Origin: Mycoplasma sp. 1654_15
GTDB lineage: Bacteria; Bacillota_I; Bacilli_A; Mycoplasmatales; Metamycoplasmataceae
Length of the DNA: 64,000 bases
Assembly (NCBI RefSeq): GCF_012516495.1
Contig: NZ_CP051214.1
Span: 434,001-498,000, forward strand
Direction of reading: 5' to 3'
Shown: positions 22,505 through 34,700 of the stretch, piece after piece
Numbering within the stretch: the first letter of the stretch is position 1
Layout of the letters: the number at the start of each line of letters is the position of its first letter
Translations under genes and position numbers: made by a program
The notes under the pieces: generated by a model
Told to the model about the DNA's origin: nothing
Database searches by the model: none
Seen by the model: the letters and a program-made list of their open reading frames with translations, nothing else

Positions 22505-23506
22505 TTAATCTTCTTGTTTTAATTTTCTAGCTCAAAGTTTTTCTACTATAGATTCAAAATCTTGATTATTATAAATAATGTCATATAAAGAAAAAATAAT
22601 TGGCAGATCTAAATGTTTGTTTTTTGCTATTTTTATTACACTATCTAAAGCTGTTAATCCTTCAACTGTTTTACTTGTTTTTAAAGCATTTTCTTTATTT
22701 TTTATAAAATCCAAACCAAATGAATAATTTCTTGATAAATCTGAAAGTGCAGTTACTATTAAATCTCCTAAACCAGTAAGACCCATTAGTGTAGATTCTT
22801 TACCACCTAAAAAAGCATTAAATTTTCTAGCTTCTGATAAACCACGAGTTAAAAAAGCAGCAACAGTATTAATGCCAAATCCTTTTGCAAAAAGCATACC
22901 TGAAGCAATAGCTAAAATATTTTTATAAGCTGAACCTACTTCAGCACCAATTTCGTCTTCTAATAAATAAGTTCTAAAATATGAATTATTAAATAAAGGT
23001 TGAACTTGTTTGGAAATATTTAAATCTTTATTTACTAAGCAAACTAAAGTATGTGCTGATTTTATGATTTCTTCAGCATGTGAAGGGCCTAGTAGAGAAA
23101 TTACTTCTTTTACGTATTTATTTTTGCTACTTGCTTTTCTGATTCCTTGTTGCAAAGATAAAAAGCTATTAGGATAAAAACCTTTAGAAGCATTTATTAT
23201 ATAAACGTTTGAATTTAGATTTAAAAGAATTTGTTCTAATACAACATCTACTACTTTAGAAGGCAAAGCAATTACAACATATGAAGAATTATCAAGCACT
23301 TTTTTTAAATCACTAGAGGTATTAAAACAAGGAATTTTCACTGTTTCAGGAAAATATTTTGTATTTTTTCCTTGACTTAGTTGTTCTAATTCTTTATTAT
23401 CAATTCCGTAAATTCAAACGTTTTTATAACCTGAATCATAGATTACTTTTGCAATAGCAGTACCCATCGCTCCAGAACCTATAATACTAACTTTTTGATG
23501 TTTCAT
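22505..23506 (-). CDS. gpsA: glycerol-3-phosphate dehydrogenase, NAD(P)-dependent
   Basis: A 333-aa cytosolic enzyme that interconverts dihydroxyacetone phosphate and glycerol 3-phosphate, the precursor of membrane lipids. The dinucleotide-binding GSGAMGTA begins at residue 10; the segment EIGAEVGSAYKNILAIASG contains the catalytic lysine region, and TRGLSEARKF and GLTGLGDLIVT are family motifs. The start is set by homology; no ribosome site is visible, and a TATTAAAAT box ends 8 nt before the ATG, so the mRNA may be leaderless. A CTTCATTTTT motif lies at about 23536-23545. A terminator separates it from mraZ. Confidence 0.96.
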
Positions 23507-23514
23507 ATAGTCAA

Positions 23515-23545
23515 ATTTTAATAAAAAAGCTTTAAAAATGAAGAA
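23515..23545 (-). promoter_or_regulatory. gpsA promoter with CTTCATTTTT motif, leaderless arrangement
   Basis: Minus strand: CTTCATTTTT, then TATTAAAAT (23523-23515), then the ATG at 23506 only 8 nt on. The PEBP-like gene has nearly the same -10-to-ATG sequence (TATTAAAATTTRACTATG; gpsA has two extra bases before the ATG). Confidence 0.5.
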
Positions 23546-23550
23546 AAAAC

Positions 23551-23574
23551 CAATAAAAATTAGTTTTTTCAAAA
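23551..23574. terminator. hairpin upstream of the gpsA promoter
   Basis: AAAAAACCAAT faces ATTAGTTTTTT with an A-rich loop and one mismatch. It is usable in either direction and resembles the closing arms of the element at 19683-19791. It would end any minus-strand RNA coming from 23580-23700. Confidence 0.5.
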
Positions 23575-23593
23575 TTGTATAAATTATTATTTG

Positions 23594-23676
23594 CTGTTTG
23601 AAGACCTTTTAGTAGATCCCGTTTATCTTTTTGATGTTGTTGAATTTAGGAACCAATCGGAAGACTAACCAAACAG
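23594..23676. ncRNA. candidate structured RNA closed by CTGTTTG/CAAACAG
   Basis: A 7-bp closing stem (23594-23600 with 23670-23676) encloses about 70 nt containing a small TTAG/CTAA hairpin (23646-23649 / 23665-23668). No coding frame is evident. On the minus strand a TATAAT-like box lies upstream (about 23702-23707) and the hairpin at 23551-23574 lies downstream, which would frame a small RNA of about 130-150 nt. I could not match it to SRP RNA, RNase P RNA or 6S RNA. Confidence 0.3.
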
Positions 23677-23714
23677 GAAATATAAAGAATATGTTTTAAT
23701 TATTATAAAATGAA

Positions 23715-23797
23715 TATTTAATGTTTCCTATGTGGGTGGTAAGTGTAATATTAAGAACACCAACTTATCTGGGATGCTTCATTTAGAAGCAGTTTTT
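23715..23797 (+). ncRNA. candidate small RNA: pseudoknot followed by terminator
   Basis: GGTG (23735-23738) pairs with CACC (23758-23761) and GTAAGT (23739-23744) with ACTTAT (23763-23768), the interleaved order of an H-type pseudoknot. It is followed by a clear terminator hairpin TGCTTC/GAAGCA (23775-23780 / 23786-23791) and a T-run. An AT-rich -10-like TATAAAAT lies at about 23704-23711. The next plus-strand gene is far away and the adjacent lipoprotein is on the other strand, so this would be a free small RNA rather than a leader. Confidence 0.35.
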
Positions 23798-23818
23798 CTA
23801 TATTTCTATAGTAGTAAC

Positions 23819-23844
23819 AAAAAAGTAGGAAATCCTACTTTTTT
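23819..23844. terminator. terminator after the lipoprotein locus
   Basis: AAAAAAGTAGGA pairs with TCCTACTTTTTT across a 2-nt loop, a symmetrical, probably bidirectional terminator ending the minus-strand lipoprotein transcript. Confidence 0.8.
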
Positions 23845-23887
23845 ATCTAGTGTTATAGTAAGTTATTAATCAGCTCAAACTTATTAA

Positions 23888-24194
23888 CTACTTATCACCG
23901 TAAAGATAATGATATAAATATTTTACTGTATCTAAATGAGGAAAAAGAGCAGCTAATTTTTGAAGTCTAGCATTCATTTTTAATTGCTCTGCAGCTTTTA
24001 GTTTTTCATTGTCCATCTCTTTTTGTGCTTGGGCAATATCTTCATCTGCTTTATCTATACCATCTTGATATTTCTTTTTAATTGAAGGATAAGCGTCTTT
24101 ACCTTTATTTGTTAAAAATTCTTTGACTTTGTCATCATTTTCTAACAAAGCTTCAATCTCTGCTAATGGGATTTTATATCCATGTATGTCTATG
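23888..24194 (-). pseudogene. out-of-frame C-terminal domain of the upstream lipoprotein
   Basis: After the lipoprotein TAG at 24195-24197, a different frame stays open to TAG at 23888-23890 and encodes about 100 residues of ordinary, charged protein (IPLAEIEALLENDD ... HLDTVKYLYHYLYGDK). It has no ATG or ribosome site before the first in-frame Met at 24148. Deleting one base in the A6 tract at about 24239-24244 would join the lipoprotein frame to it without a stop. I read it as the original C-terminal domain, now detached by a frameshift in the repeat tract. It could also be a slippage-controlled extension. Confidence 0.55.
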
Positions 24195-25400
24195 CTATCG
24201 TTGCTCCATTGGAGTTTCTTTAGGTGCTTCCATAGGAGTTTTTTCCTTCATTGATGTGTTATTATTCATTGATGTTTCTTTCATCATTGGAGTTTCTTTA
24301 GGTGTTTCCGTTGGAGTTTTTTTCTTCATTGGAGTTTCTTTAGGTGTTTCCATAGAAGTTTCTTTAGTTGCTTCCATAGGAGTTTCTTTAGTTGCTTCCA
24401 TAGGAGTTTCTTTAGCTATATAATCTTCAGCTACTTTAAACAGTTCGTCTTTTTGAAATTCAAAATCAGGTGTTTTTTCAATAATTCCCTCTTTATATAA
24501 AGACAATAAGTTCTGAAATTGTTTAGCGATTGTTTTGGACATTTCTGCCAGAGAGTATTTTACTTTTCTAAAGTCATCTTCTGTAAGGTCTTTTTCTAAT
24601 CTTTGAATCAACTTTTTGTTTTCTTTTTGATGTTTTTCAATACCACTATAAACATCCATTAATCTATTAAGTTGTATCTGACCTGCTGTTTGAGTTGGCT
24701 GAATAGTTTTAACTATTGGTAAAACTGTATCAGTAATTTTTTTGTTTTCTTCTGTTAATGCAGTTTTTAGCTCATCAGCCTGTTCCTTAATAGTTTTGGT
24801 TTTAGGTTTGTTATTAGTTGTACTTCCTTCATTAGTTGTACTTTTTCCTTGAGTTGGTGTTCCTTGAGTGGTTGTATTTTCTGTTGTAGGTTTATTAGCT
24901 ATATATTCTTCAGCCACTTTAAAGAGTTCATCTTTTTGAAATTCAAAATCAGGTGTTTTTTCAATAATTCCTTCATTATATAAAGCTAATAAGGACTCAA
25001 ATTGTGTACGAGTTTTTTCGGCTTTTGTTGCCTGAGATCTTTTTATTTCGTTAAACTTAACTTCTGTAAGGTCATCTTTTAATTCTTTAATCAACTCTTC
25101 GTTTTCTTTTTTTAATTGTTTAATATAGCCATCAAATTTTGCTAATTTAACAAACCCTATCTGACCTGCATTTTTTGCTAGTTGAATTTTATTAACTATT
25201 GGTAAAACTGTATCAGTAATTTTCTTGTTTTCTTCTGTTAATACTGTTTTTAACTCATCTACTTGTTCTTTATTAGCTCTGGTTGGTTGAATTTGTTTTG
25301 GTGGTTGAGCTTCTGTTTTTGAACAACTTAGTGCAACTATTGGTATCATCGCCATTGTTGGCATTAATGCAAGAGGTAATAATAATTTTTTTATTTTCAT
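24195..25400 (-). CDS. repeat-containing surface lipoprotein
   Basis: A 401-aa lipoprotein with signal MKIKKLLLPLALMPTMAMI and lipobox VALSC (Cys26). It contains two copies of a domain of about 130 aa, each starting DELKT.LTEENKKITDTVLPIV and ending EGIIEKTPDFEFQKDELFKVAE, joined by a Thr-rich linker. The last 70 residues are tandem KETPMEAT/KETPMETP units encoded by 24-bp repeats. AAAAGGAG precedes ATG 25400. The promoter has a poly(A) spacer (25485-25512). The stop is TAG, and an out-of-frame C-terminal domain follows. No known family was recognised; the layout matches variable surface lipoproteins of mycoplasmas by architecture, not by sequence. Confidence 0.85.
   Translation of the reverse strand: MKIKKLLLPLALMPTMAMIPIVALSCSKTEAQPPKQIQPTRANKEQVDELKTVLTEENKKITDTVLPIVNKIQLAKNAGQIGFVKLAKFDGYIKQLKKENEELIKELKDDLTEVKFNEIKRSQATKAEKTRTQFESLLALYNEGIIEKTPDFEFQKDELFKVAEEYIANKPTTENTTTQGTPTQGKSTTNEGSTTNNKPKTKTIKEQADELKTALTEENKKITDTVLPIVKTIQPTQTAGQIQLNRLMDVYSGIEKHQKENKKLIQRLEKDLTEDDFRKVKYSLAEMSKTIAKQFQNLLSLYKEGIIEKTPDFEFQKDELFKVAEDYIAKETPMEATKETPMEATKETSMETPKETPMKKKTPTETPKETPMMKETSMNNNTSMKEKTPMEAPKETPMEQR
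24198..24415. repeat. imperfect 24-bp tandem repeats inside the lipoprotein gene
   Basis: On the plus strand the unit is close to TTGCTTCCATAGGAGTTTCT plus TTAG; near-identical units sit at about 24362-24410, with more degenerate ones down to 24205. They encode KETPMEAT. A7 and A6 tracts within the repeats (about 24317-24323 and 24239-24244, minus-strand reading) add slippage potential. Confidence 0.8.
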
Positions 25401-25484
25401 AAATTCTCCTTTTATGTATTTGAATAAATAAATAAATCTTGAAATATGTTTTGTAAAATTCTAAAAAATATTTTGAGTGGCAAT

Positions 25485-25512
25485 ATTTTACTTTTTTTTT
25501 TTTTTTTGCCAA
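25485..25512 (-). promoter_or_regulatory. lipoprotein promoter with a 16-nt poly(A) tract as spacer
   Basis: On the minus strand TTGGCA (25512-25507) resembles a -35 box and TAAAAT (25490-25485) a -10 box. The 16 nt between them are fifteen A and one G; with the last base of the -35 the tract is A16. Changes in tract length would change the -35/-10 spacing, the mechanism known for the M. hyorhinis vlp promoters. Confidence 0.65.
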
Positions 25513-25683
25513 GCATTTGAAGCAAATTTTTTAAATTTCAATAAAAATATAATTAAATTAAAGCTAATCTGTTTACTTCTTTTTTATAGATTTTTAAAGA
25601 AAAAAATAAGAAAAATAAACATAAATTTACTTTTTTTATTTAATTCAGCTAAAATTTATAAATAAATTTACAACAGGAAAAAT

Positions 25684-26677
25684 ATGGACAATATTAAAAA
25701 ATATATATCAGATTATTTTTTTAGAACTGAAGAAGTAATTAAAAAATACAATCCAGATGCAATTGTAGTTTTACAATTTTTTCAAAGAAAAGAAAACACA
25801 ATGCTTGCTGGTATGAAAGAAGCCTTAAAACTTTTAGAAGATCATACAGATACAAGTAAGTACAAAATCAGATATTTAGAAGACGGAAGTATAATTCAGC
25901 CTAGAGAAGTTGTGTTGGAATTAGAAGGACATTATCAAGACTTTGGTGTTTTTGAAGGAATGATAGATGGAATTTTAGCTAGATCATCTTCAATAGCAAC
26001 TAATGCACACAGATGTATTCAAGCAGCTAATGGAAAAGAAATAATTTATATGGCAGATCGTGCTGATCACTATATAAATCAACATATTGATGGACTAGCA
26101 GCTGAAGTAGCCGGAATAAAAACACATAGTACAGAAGCTGGAGCAAGAAAGAACTTAGAAGATATTTTTGGATCAATTCCACATGCACTTATTCAATCTT
26201 TTGAAGGAGATTTAGTAAAAGCGCTTGAATGTTATCATGAACTATTTCCTGAACTTGATTTAATTGCTCTGGTTGATTTTAATAATGATGTAATTACAGA
26301 TTCTTTAAAAGTATTAAAACGTTTTGGTAAAAAACTTTTCGGAGTGAGAGTAGATACATCATCAGCTGTACAGGATAAAATGTTTAAAGACGGAGAAAAC
26401 CAATTTGGTGTTACTGTAGAGCAAATCAAAAGACTAAGAAAAGCTTTAGATGAACACGGTGGAAAACATGTAAAAATTATTGTTTCATCTGGTTTTAATG
26501 CTAAAAAAATTGCAGAATTTGAAGCACAAAATGCTCCAGTTGATTCATACGGTGTTGGAGAATATATGCTTGAAATTAAAGTTCATTTTAGCGCTGATGC
26601 AACAATGATTAACAACAAAAAAATAGCTAAATTTGGACGTGGATATAGCTTTAATCCAAAACTAAAAGAATACAAAA

Positions 26678-26691
<14 letters not shown>
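25684..26691 (+). CDS. pncB: nicotinate phosphoribosyltransferase
   Basis: A 335-aa cytosolic enzyme that makes nicotinate mononucleotide from nicotinate and PRPP, the entry to NAD salvage. Family segments include GHYQDFGVFEGMIDGILARSSS, FGSIPHALIQSF, RFGKKLFGVRVDTSS and KIIVSSGFNAKKI. It has no Trp codon and is intact under either code. CAGGAAAAAT precedes ATG 25684. The stop overlaps the next gene by 14 nt. The 280-nt region upstream is AT-rich and shared with the divergent lipoprotein promoter. Confidence 0.93.
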
Positions 26692-28985
<2,294 letters not shown>

Positions 28986-29002
28986 AAAGTATTAAAAAAA
29001 CA

Positions 29003-29019
29003 CTATAAAATGAAAGGAA
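29003..29019 (+). promoter_or_regulatory. hsd operon promoter -10 and ribosome site
   Basis: TATAAAAT at about 29004-29011 is followed by GAAAGGAAA directly before ATG 29023, giving a leader of only about 10 nt. It suggests hsdM-hsdR has its own start within the 37-nt gap after metG. Confidence 0.5.
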
Positions 29020-29022
29020 ATT

Positions 29023-31743
29023 ATGTCAAAAAACAAAAATATTCAAATAGAAACTAACAAAACACTTACTAAACAAGAACTTGGAAACAAAATTTGAGAA
29101 GCTGCTAATGAAATGAGAGGTTCATTAGAAATTACAGAGTATAAAAATTTCTTACTTGAACTTATTTTTTATAAAACTATTTCACAAAGATTTGAAGAAT
29201 GATTTTTAAAATATAACGGAAGTATCGAAGACATTCAATGACTAAACGATGATTATTATGAAGATGAAAATTCAATTAAAAGTCCTTATTCTAAAAATGA
29301 ATATGAAGAAATAAAAGAATCTGCAAATAAAAATTTAGGATATTTTATCCAGCATCAGTATTTATATTCTTCTTGAATGAAGGATAATGCAAGAAATTTT
29401 TCAGCAAGTTTACTAAATCGCTCAATTAACTCTTTTGATTCAAACTTAAGAGGAAAAAGTGAAAATTTATTTGAAAATATTTTTAAAACATTATCTGATG
29501 AGTTATACAAATTAAGTACAAACGAAGCAGAACAAACTAAAAAGTTAAAAAAGCTAATTGAAATTATCAAAGATATTCCTGTTAAAAAAGGACAATATGA
29601 TATTTTAGGTTTTGTTTATGAATATTTAATAGGTAAATTTGCATCGTCTGCAGGAAAAAAAGGAGGTGAATTTTATACTCCTCACGAAATTTCTTTATTA
29701 ATGGCAGAAATAGTAGCTTTTCACTTAAAACACAAAGACAATATTAAAATTTACGATCCAACTTCAGGTTCTGGTTCATTACTTTTAAATATAGGTGAAG
29801 TTTTTCAAAAATTTAATAAAAAGAAACACTCAGTCACCTACTATGCACAAGAAATTAATGAATCTACATACAAATTGACAAAAATGAATTTAATTTTGCA
29901 CGGAGTTAATGTTTCTGAAATTCATGCAAGAAATGCTGACACTTTAAAACAAGATTGACCAATTGACAAAATAAATTCAACAGAACCTTTAAGAGTAGAT
30001 TCTGTCGTTTCTAATCCTCCTTATTCATTAAAATGAGATACAGAAAATGCTGAATCTGATAAAAGATTTAGAAGCTATGCAGTAGCGCCTAAAGCTAAAG
30101 CTGACTTTGCTTTTTTACTACATGATTTATACCATATTAGTCCAGACGGAATTGTTGCTATAGTTTTACCTCATGGAGTTTTATTTAGAGGTGGAAATGA
30201 AAAAATAATAAGAGAAAGATTAATCGAAAACGCAGAAATTGATTCTATTATCGGACTACCATCAGATATTTTTTATGGTACTTCAATTTCAACAATAATT
30301 GTTATTTTAAAAAGAAAAACTAATGACGAAAAAAATCAAATATTATTTGTTGATGCTTCAAAATTGTTTGTAAAAGAAGGAAATAAAAACAAATTAGAAA
30401 TTTCGCATATCAAAAAAATAGCTGATACTGTAAATAATAAAATTGAATTAAAAGACTTTTCAAGATTAGTAGATGTAAGTGAAATAAGAGAAAATGACTA
30501 CAACTTAAATATTTCTAGATACTTAGATAATTTCAAAAAAGAAGAAAAATTTGATTTATATTCTACTATCTATGGAAATGTATCAGAGACAGAATTAGAA
30601 GAATTTAATGAATTTTTTACAAAGTTTCCAGATATTAAAAATCAATTATTAGAACCTACAGAAAAACAAGGTTATTATCTATTTAAAGATCCAGAAAATA
30701 TTCAAGAAACAATATTTAATTCTTCTTCAGTTCAAAGTTATTTAACTTCCTATGATACATTAGGGAAAAGAATATATAATCTATTTAAAACAAATTTTAC
30801 TAATTGAGATTTATTAAAAAAACTAAATAAAATCGAATTAGAAAAATTAATTATTAATTTTGTTTTTAATCAATTAGAAGAAATTAGCTTTTTAGATAAA
30901 TATGATATTTTTCAAATTTTAATGAATTCATCTCTTGTTATAAATAATTATTTAGAATATTTTGAATTTAATAAATTTTCAGACAAAACAGATGAAGAAA
31001 TTTTGGATTTTATTAAATCAACAGCACAGATAATAGAAAAAGAAAGAATAGTTTCTAAAAAAACCAAATTAAAAGAAGCAGTAATTGTTAAAGAACTAGA
31101 ATCTTGAGATCATGAAATTATTCATCCTGATATGATTAGTTCAATATTTTTAGCTGTTAAATTAAAACAAAGACAAGAATATGAAGAACAAATTAATCAA
31201 ATTGTAGATGAAATTGAATCAATTGTTGAGTCCATAAGTGATGAAGATAAAACAGATATGTACTTTGATTTTAAAGAAAAAGATGATGTTTGAAAGATTA
31301 GTATTCAAAAAATAAAAAAAGAAGCTAAAAAACTAAAAAGCGAACAAATTGAAGATAATTCTCTCGAGTCATGAATCTTACAAATAGATGAATTAGAAAA
31401 TAATAGAAAAAATATCAATAATTTAATAAAAGACTTAAATCAAGAATTAATTTTGCAAACTTATAATACTTTTAAAACATTAACAAATGAACAAGTTATA
31501 GAAATTTTAATTTCTAATTGAACCAATCCTATAATAAATGATCTAAAATCTAAATCTAAAAAAATAATCTTAGATTTTGTTTTTAGATTTGAAAATTTAC
31601 ACAAAAAATATGAAGATGTTTTAGAAAATATAAACAGTGAAATAAAAGAAAATGAAGCAAATTTAGCTACTTTATTAACTGAACTCGATGCAAATCAATC
31701 AGATTCTATAGCTATAAATAAACTTATAAAAATTTTGAAATAA
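29023..31743 (+). CDS. hsdM: type I restriction-modification system, methyltransferase subunit
   Basis: A 906-aa N6-adenine DNA methyltransferase. After an N-terminal helical domain (EMRGSLEITEYKNFLLELIFYKTIS), the SAM motif DPTSGSGSLLL starts at residue 245 and the catalytic NPPY is at 331-334, followed by FAFLLHDLYH and VLPHGVLFRGG. The first 500 residues are a normal HsdM. The remaining roughly 400 are extra: charged, helix-rich and coiled-coil-like, with no resemblance to the target-recognition domains of HsdS that I can see. AAAGGAAA precedes ATG 29023. hsdR follows after 19 nt. No specificity gene lies between or next to them. Confidence 0.93.
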
Positions 31744-31762
31744 AATTTATAAAAGAGAAAAT

Positions 31763-34700
31763 ATGTTATATAAACCAGAAGAAAATGAAGCTAAATTTGA
31801 AGAAAAATTAATTTCTTTATTAAAACATTATGGCTGAGAAAATAGAGACCTTACTTTAAAACAAACCACTAATCAGTTTAATAATTCTGAATTAAATGAT
31901 GTTTTAAAAAAATATTCTGATAATGTTTTAAAGCGAAAAGATGAACAAAGTTTAATTGAAAATTGAAAAGAAATAATTTATTTTAGAAATAGAGGAGAAT
32001 TAAAATCAATTCCATTATCTGATTCAGAAATGGAACAAATATTAGATAAAGTTAACAAAAGAAATACAGTTGGTTTAAAAAATCAATTTATCATAAACGG
32101 TGAAGTAAGTATTACAAGAGATGCTGGAACAGCAGAGACTAATCCTGATTATGGTAAAACAAAATATTTGAATATATTTTCAAAAACTGATGTAAATCAA
32201 GGTAAAACCATTTATCAAATTGCACAACAAGTTGTAGACAAAAGAGCAAATAAGCGTTTTGATATTGTTCTTTTGATTAACGGAATTCCTGTAATACAAA
32301 TAGAGTTAAAAGGTAAAAATAATTACGCCATAGATGCATTAGGTCAGATAAGGTCATATCATAAAGCCGGTGTGTATAAACAAGGGATTTTTTCACTTAT
32401 TCAAATGTTTGTAGCAATGGATGAAAATGAAATGTTTTATACATCTAATAAAAATAATGCAGATGATATTGTAAATAAAGACTTTATTTTTAAGTGAACT
32501 GACGAAAAAAACGAAAAAATAACTTATTGAAAAGACATTGTACAAAGTTTTTTAAATATTCCAACATCTCACAATTTGATTGGAATATACTCAGCTTCAG
32601 ATGATAAGGATATAAAAATTTTAAGACCATATCAATATTGAGCCATTGAAGCTATTGCTAGAGAATTTGAAAAGAATAATAATACTATTTGAAATAATAA
32701 AACGGACTTTATTAAAAAATGTGGATTAATTTGACATGCAACTGGTTCAGGAAAAACTTTAACTAGTTTTAAGACTGCTCAAGTTTTAATTGATAAAAAT
32801 TATGCAGATAAAGTAGTTTTTTTAGCTGATAGAATTGCTTTAACTGATCAGACATTTCAAAATTATAGCGACTTTGCAAAAAATTGGAGCGAAGAAGTAA
32901 CTAATTCTAAATACACTTCTTCTTTAAAGGATTTTCTTTTAAATAGTGATAAAAAATTACACATTAGTTCTCATCAAAAAATAAACAATATTGCTAAAGA
33001 ACTTTCTCCGAGTGAAGTAGAAAAAATTAATTCAAAAAGAATTGTTTTTATACTAGATGAATCACATAGAAGTGTTTTTGGTGAAACTGCTGCAAATATT
33101 AAAAAAACATTTTACAATTCAGTATGAATGGGATTTACTGGAACTCCAATTTTCGAAATTAATAAAAAAGGTGAGCTACATTCACAAATTATCTTTGGGA
33201 AAATTCTTCACACTTATACTATGAAAAATGCGATTATTGATAATAACGTTCTGGGTTATAGTTTTAAGTATGTCTTTTTCAATGATTATAATTTTTGGAA
33301 ATATGCATATGAGCAAGATATTTTAAGTGAATTAAATTATGATTTTGTAAAAGATTTTTGAAATCCAAATGAAGCTAATGAGCATAAAAAAAATACAAAA
33401 ATAGAAAAAGTAAAACAGATATTAGAGTCAGATAAAGAATTTTCCGAAGATTACTTTAGCATTTTGCGCTTCGAAAATAAAAATAACGATGATATTGATA
33501 AAAATGAAAAGTTATTTGAAAAGTTTTTAGAGCCAAATTATCTGGATAAAGATGATCTATGACTTTGAAAACATTTAGTAGTAAAAAATATTTTAAAAAC
33601 TTGAGATAGTTTTATGGCTAAAAAAAATATGTTTAGCGCTATCTTAGCAACAAATAGAATTGAAGATGCAATTGCATATTTTAAAATTTTTCAGTCATAT
33701 TTAAATAAAGAAGGTGGTTGTTTCTATAAGAAAATTAAAGTAAGCGCATTATTTGATCCTAACGAATCATATACTGGTGATACTGAAGAAATAGAATTTA
33801 AAAGAAATGGAGTTGAGGATATATTAAAAAACTATAATGCTCTTTTTGATACTAATTGAACAATAGATACTTTTAGTAATTACAAAAAAGATCTTACTAT
33901 AAGATTAGCTAAAAAGGGTCCTTATCAAGTTTCTTCTAACGATAATGCCACAAATTTTAATAATGATGGTAAAGACCATTTAGATTTAGTAATTGTGGTG
34001 AATCAATTACTTACTGGTTTTGATTCTAAATTCATAAATACAATTTTCTTTGATAAAAACTTAGAAGAAGAGCACTTAATTCAAGCGATTTCAAGAACTA
34101 ATAGAGTATTTTTAAACAATATAAAACCTCATGGTAATGTTGTGTTCTTTAATAATCCATTTAAAATGTACAAAAACTTAATTCAAGCTCTTAATATTTA
34201 TGGAAACATTAAATATGCAGATGTTTCCATTGTAGATTTTGATAAAGATAAAATATTTTGAGTGGTAGACCAAATAAACGAAAACTTTAATGCAATCAAA
34301 AAATTGTTTTATTTATGAGATATTCCTTGTTTTGAAAGTATTCCAAGCGATGAAGAACAAGATAATAAAATTCTTATTAAAAGTCAATTAGAACAGTTTT
34401 TATTATGCTGAATAAAAATTTACTATTTCACATTACAACTAAGAAATTTAGTAGATACTAAAGAAGAACAAGATTTTGTAAATGAAAATGTGCAGATTAC
34501 AGAAAAAGAAAGAAAGGCACTTGAAGTTTTAGTTAGAGAAGCAAAAAGAAGATTTAAATCAATAAAAGCTGATAAATTTGAGTCTCCAATTATGGGAGAA
34601 GAAAGATTAATTAATGATTATATTTCTTCTTTTGGTAAAGATATTATCAATAAGGATAATATTCATCAATTTGCTTATTCAACAGAAAAAATTAAAAGAT

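Noticed and set aside
23734-23742. T-box leader (GGGTGGTA resembles the T-box core)
   Set aside because: No aminoacyl-tRNA synthetase or amino-acid gene follows on that strand and no specifier stem is evident.
23581-23800. SRP RNA, RNase P RNA or 6S RNA
   Set aside because: The conserved cores (GGAAG..AGCAG apical loop, GAGGAAAGTCC) are absent.
24166-24423. Plus-strand frame across the lipoprotein repeats (repeated GVSLGAS-type peptide)
   Set aside because: It is the antisense of the 24-bp repeats, has no ribosome site and is repetitive only because the minus-strand gene is.
25273-25512. Minus-strand frame starting at TTG through the poly(A) tract (MAKKKKKVKY...)
   Set aside because: It overlaps the lipoprotein gene in another frame and its Lys run is just the A16 promoter spacer.
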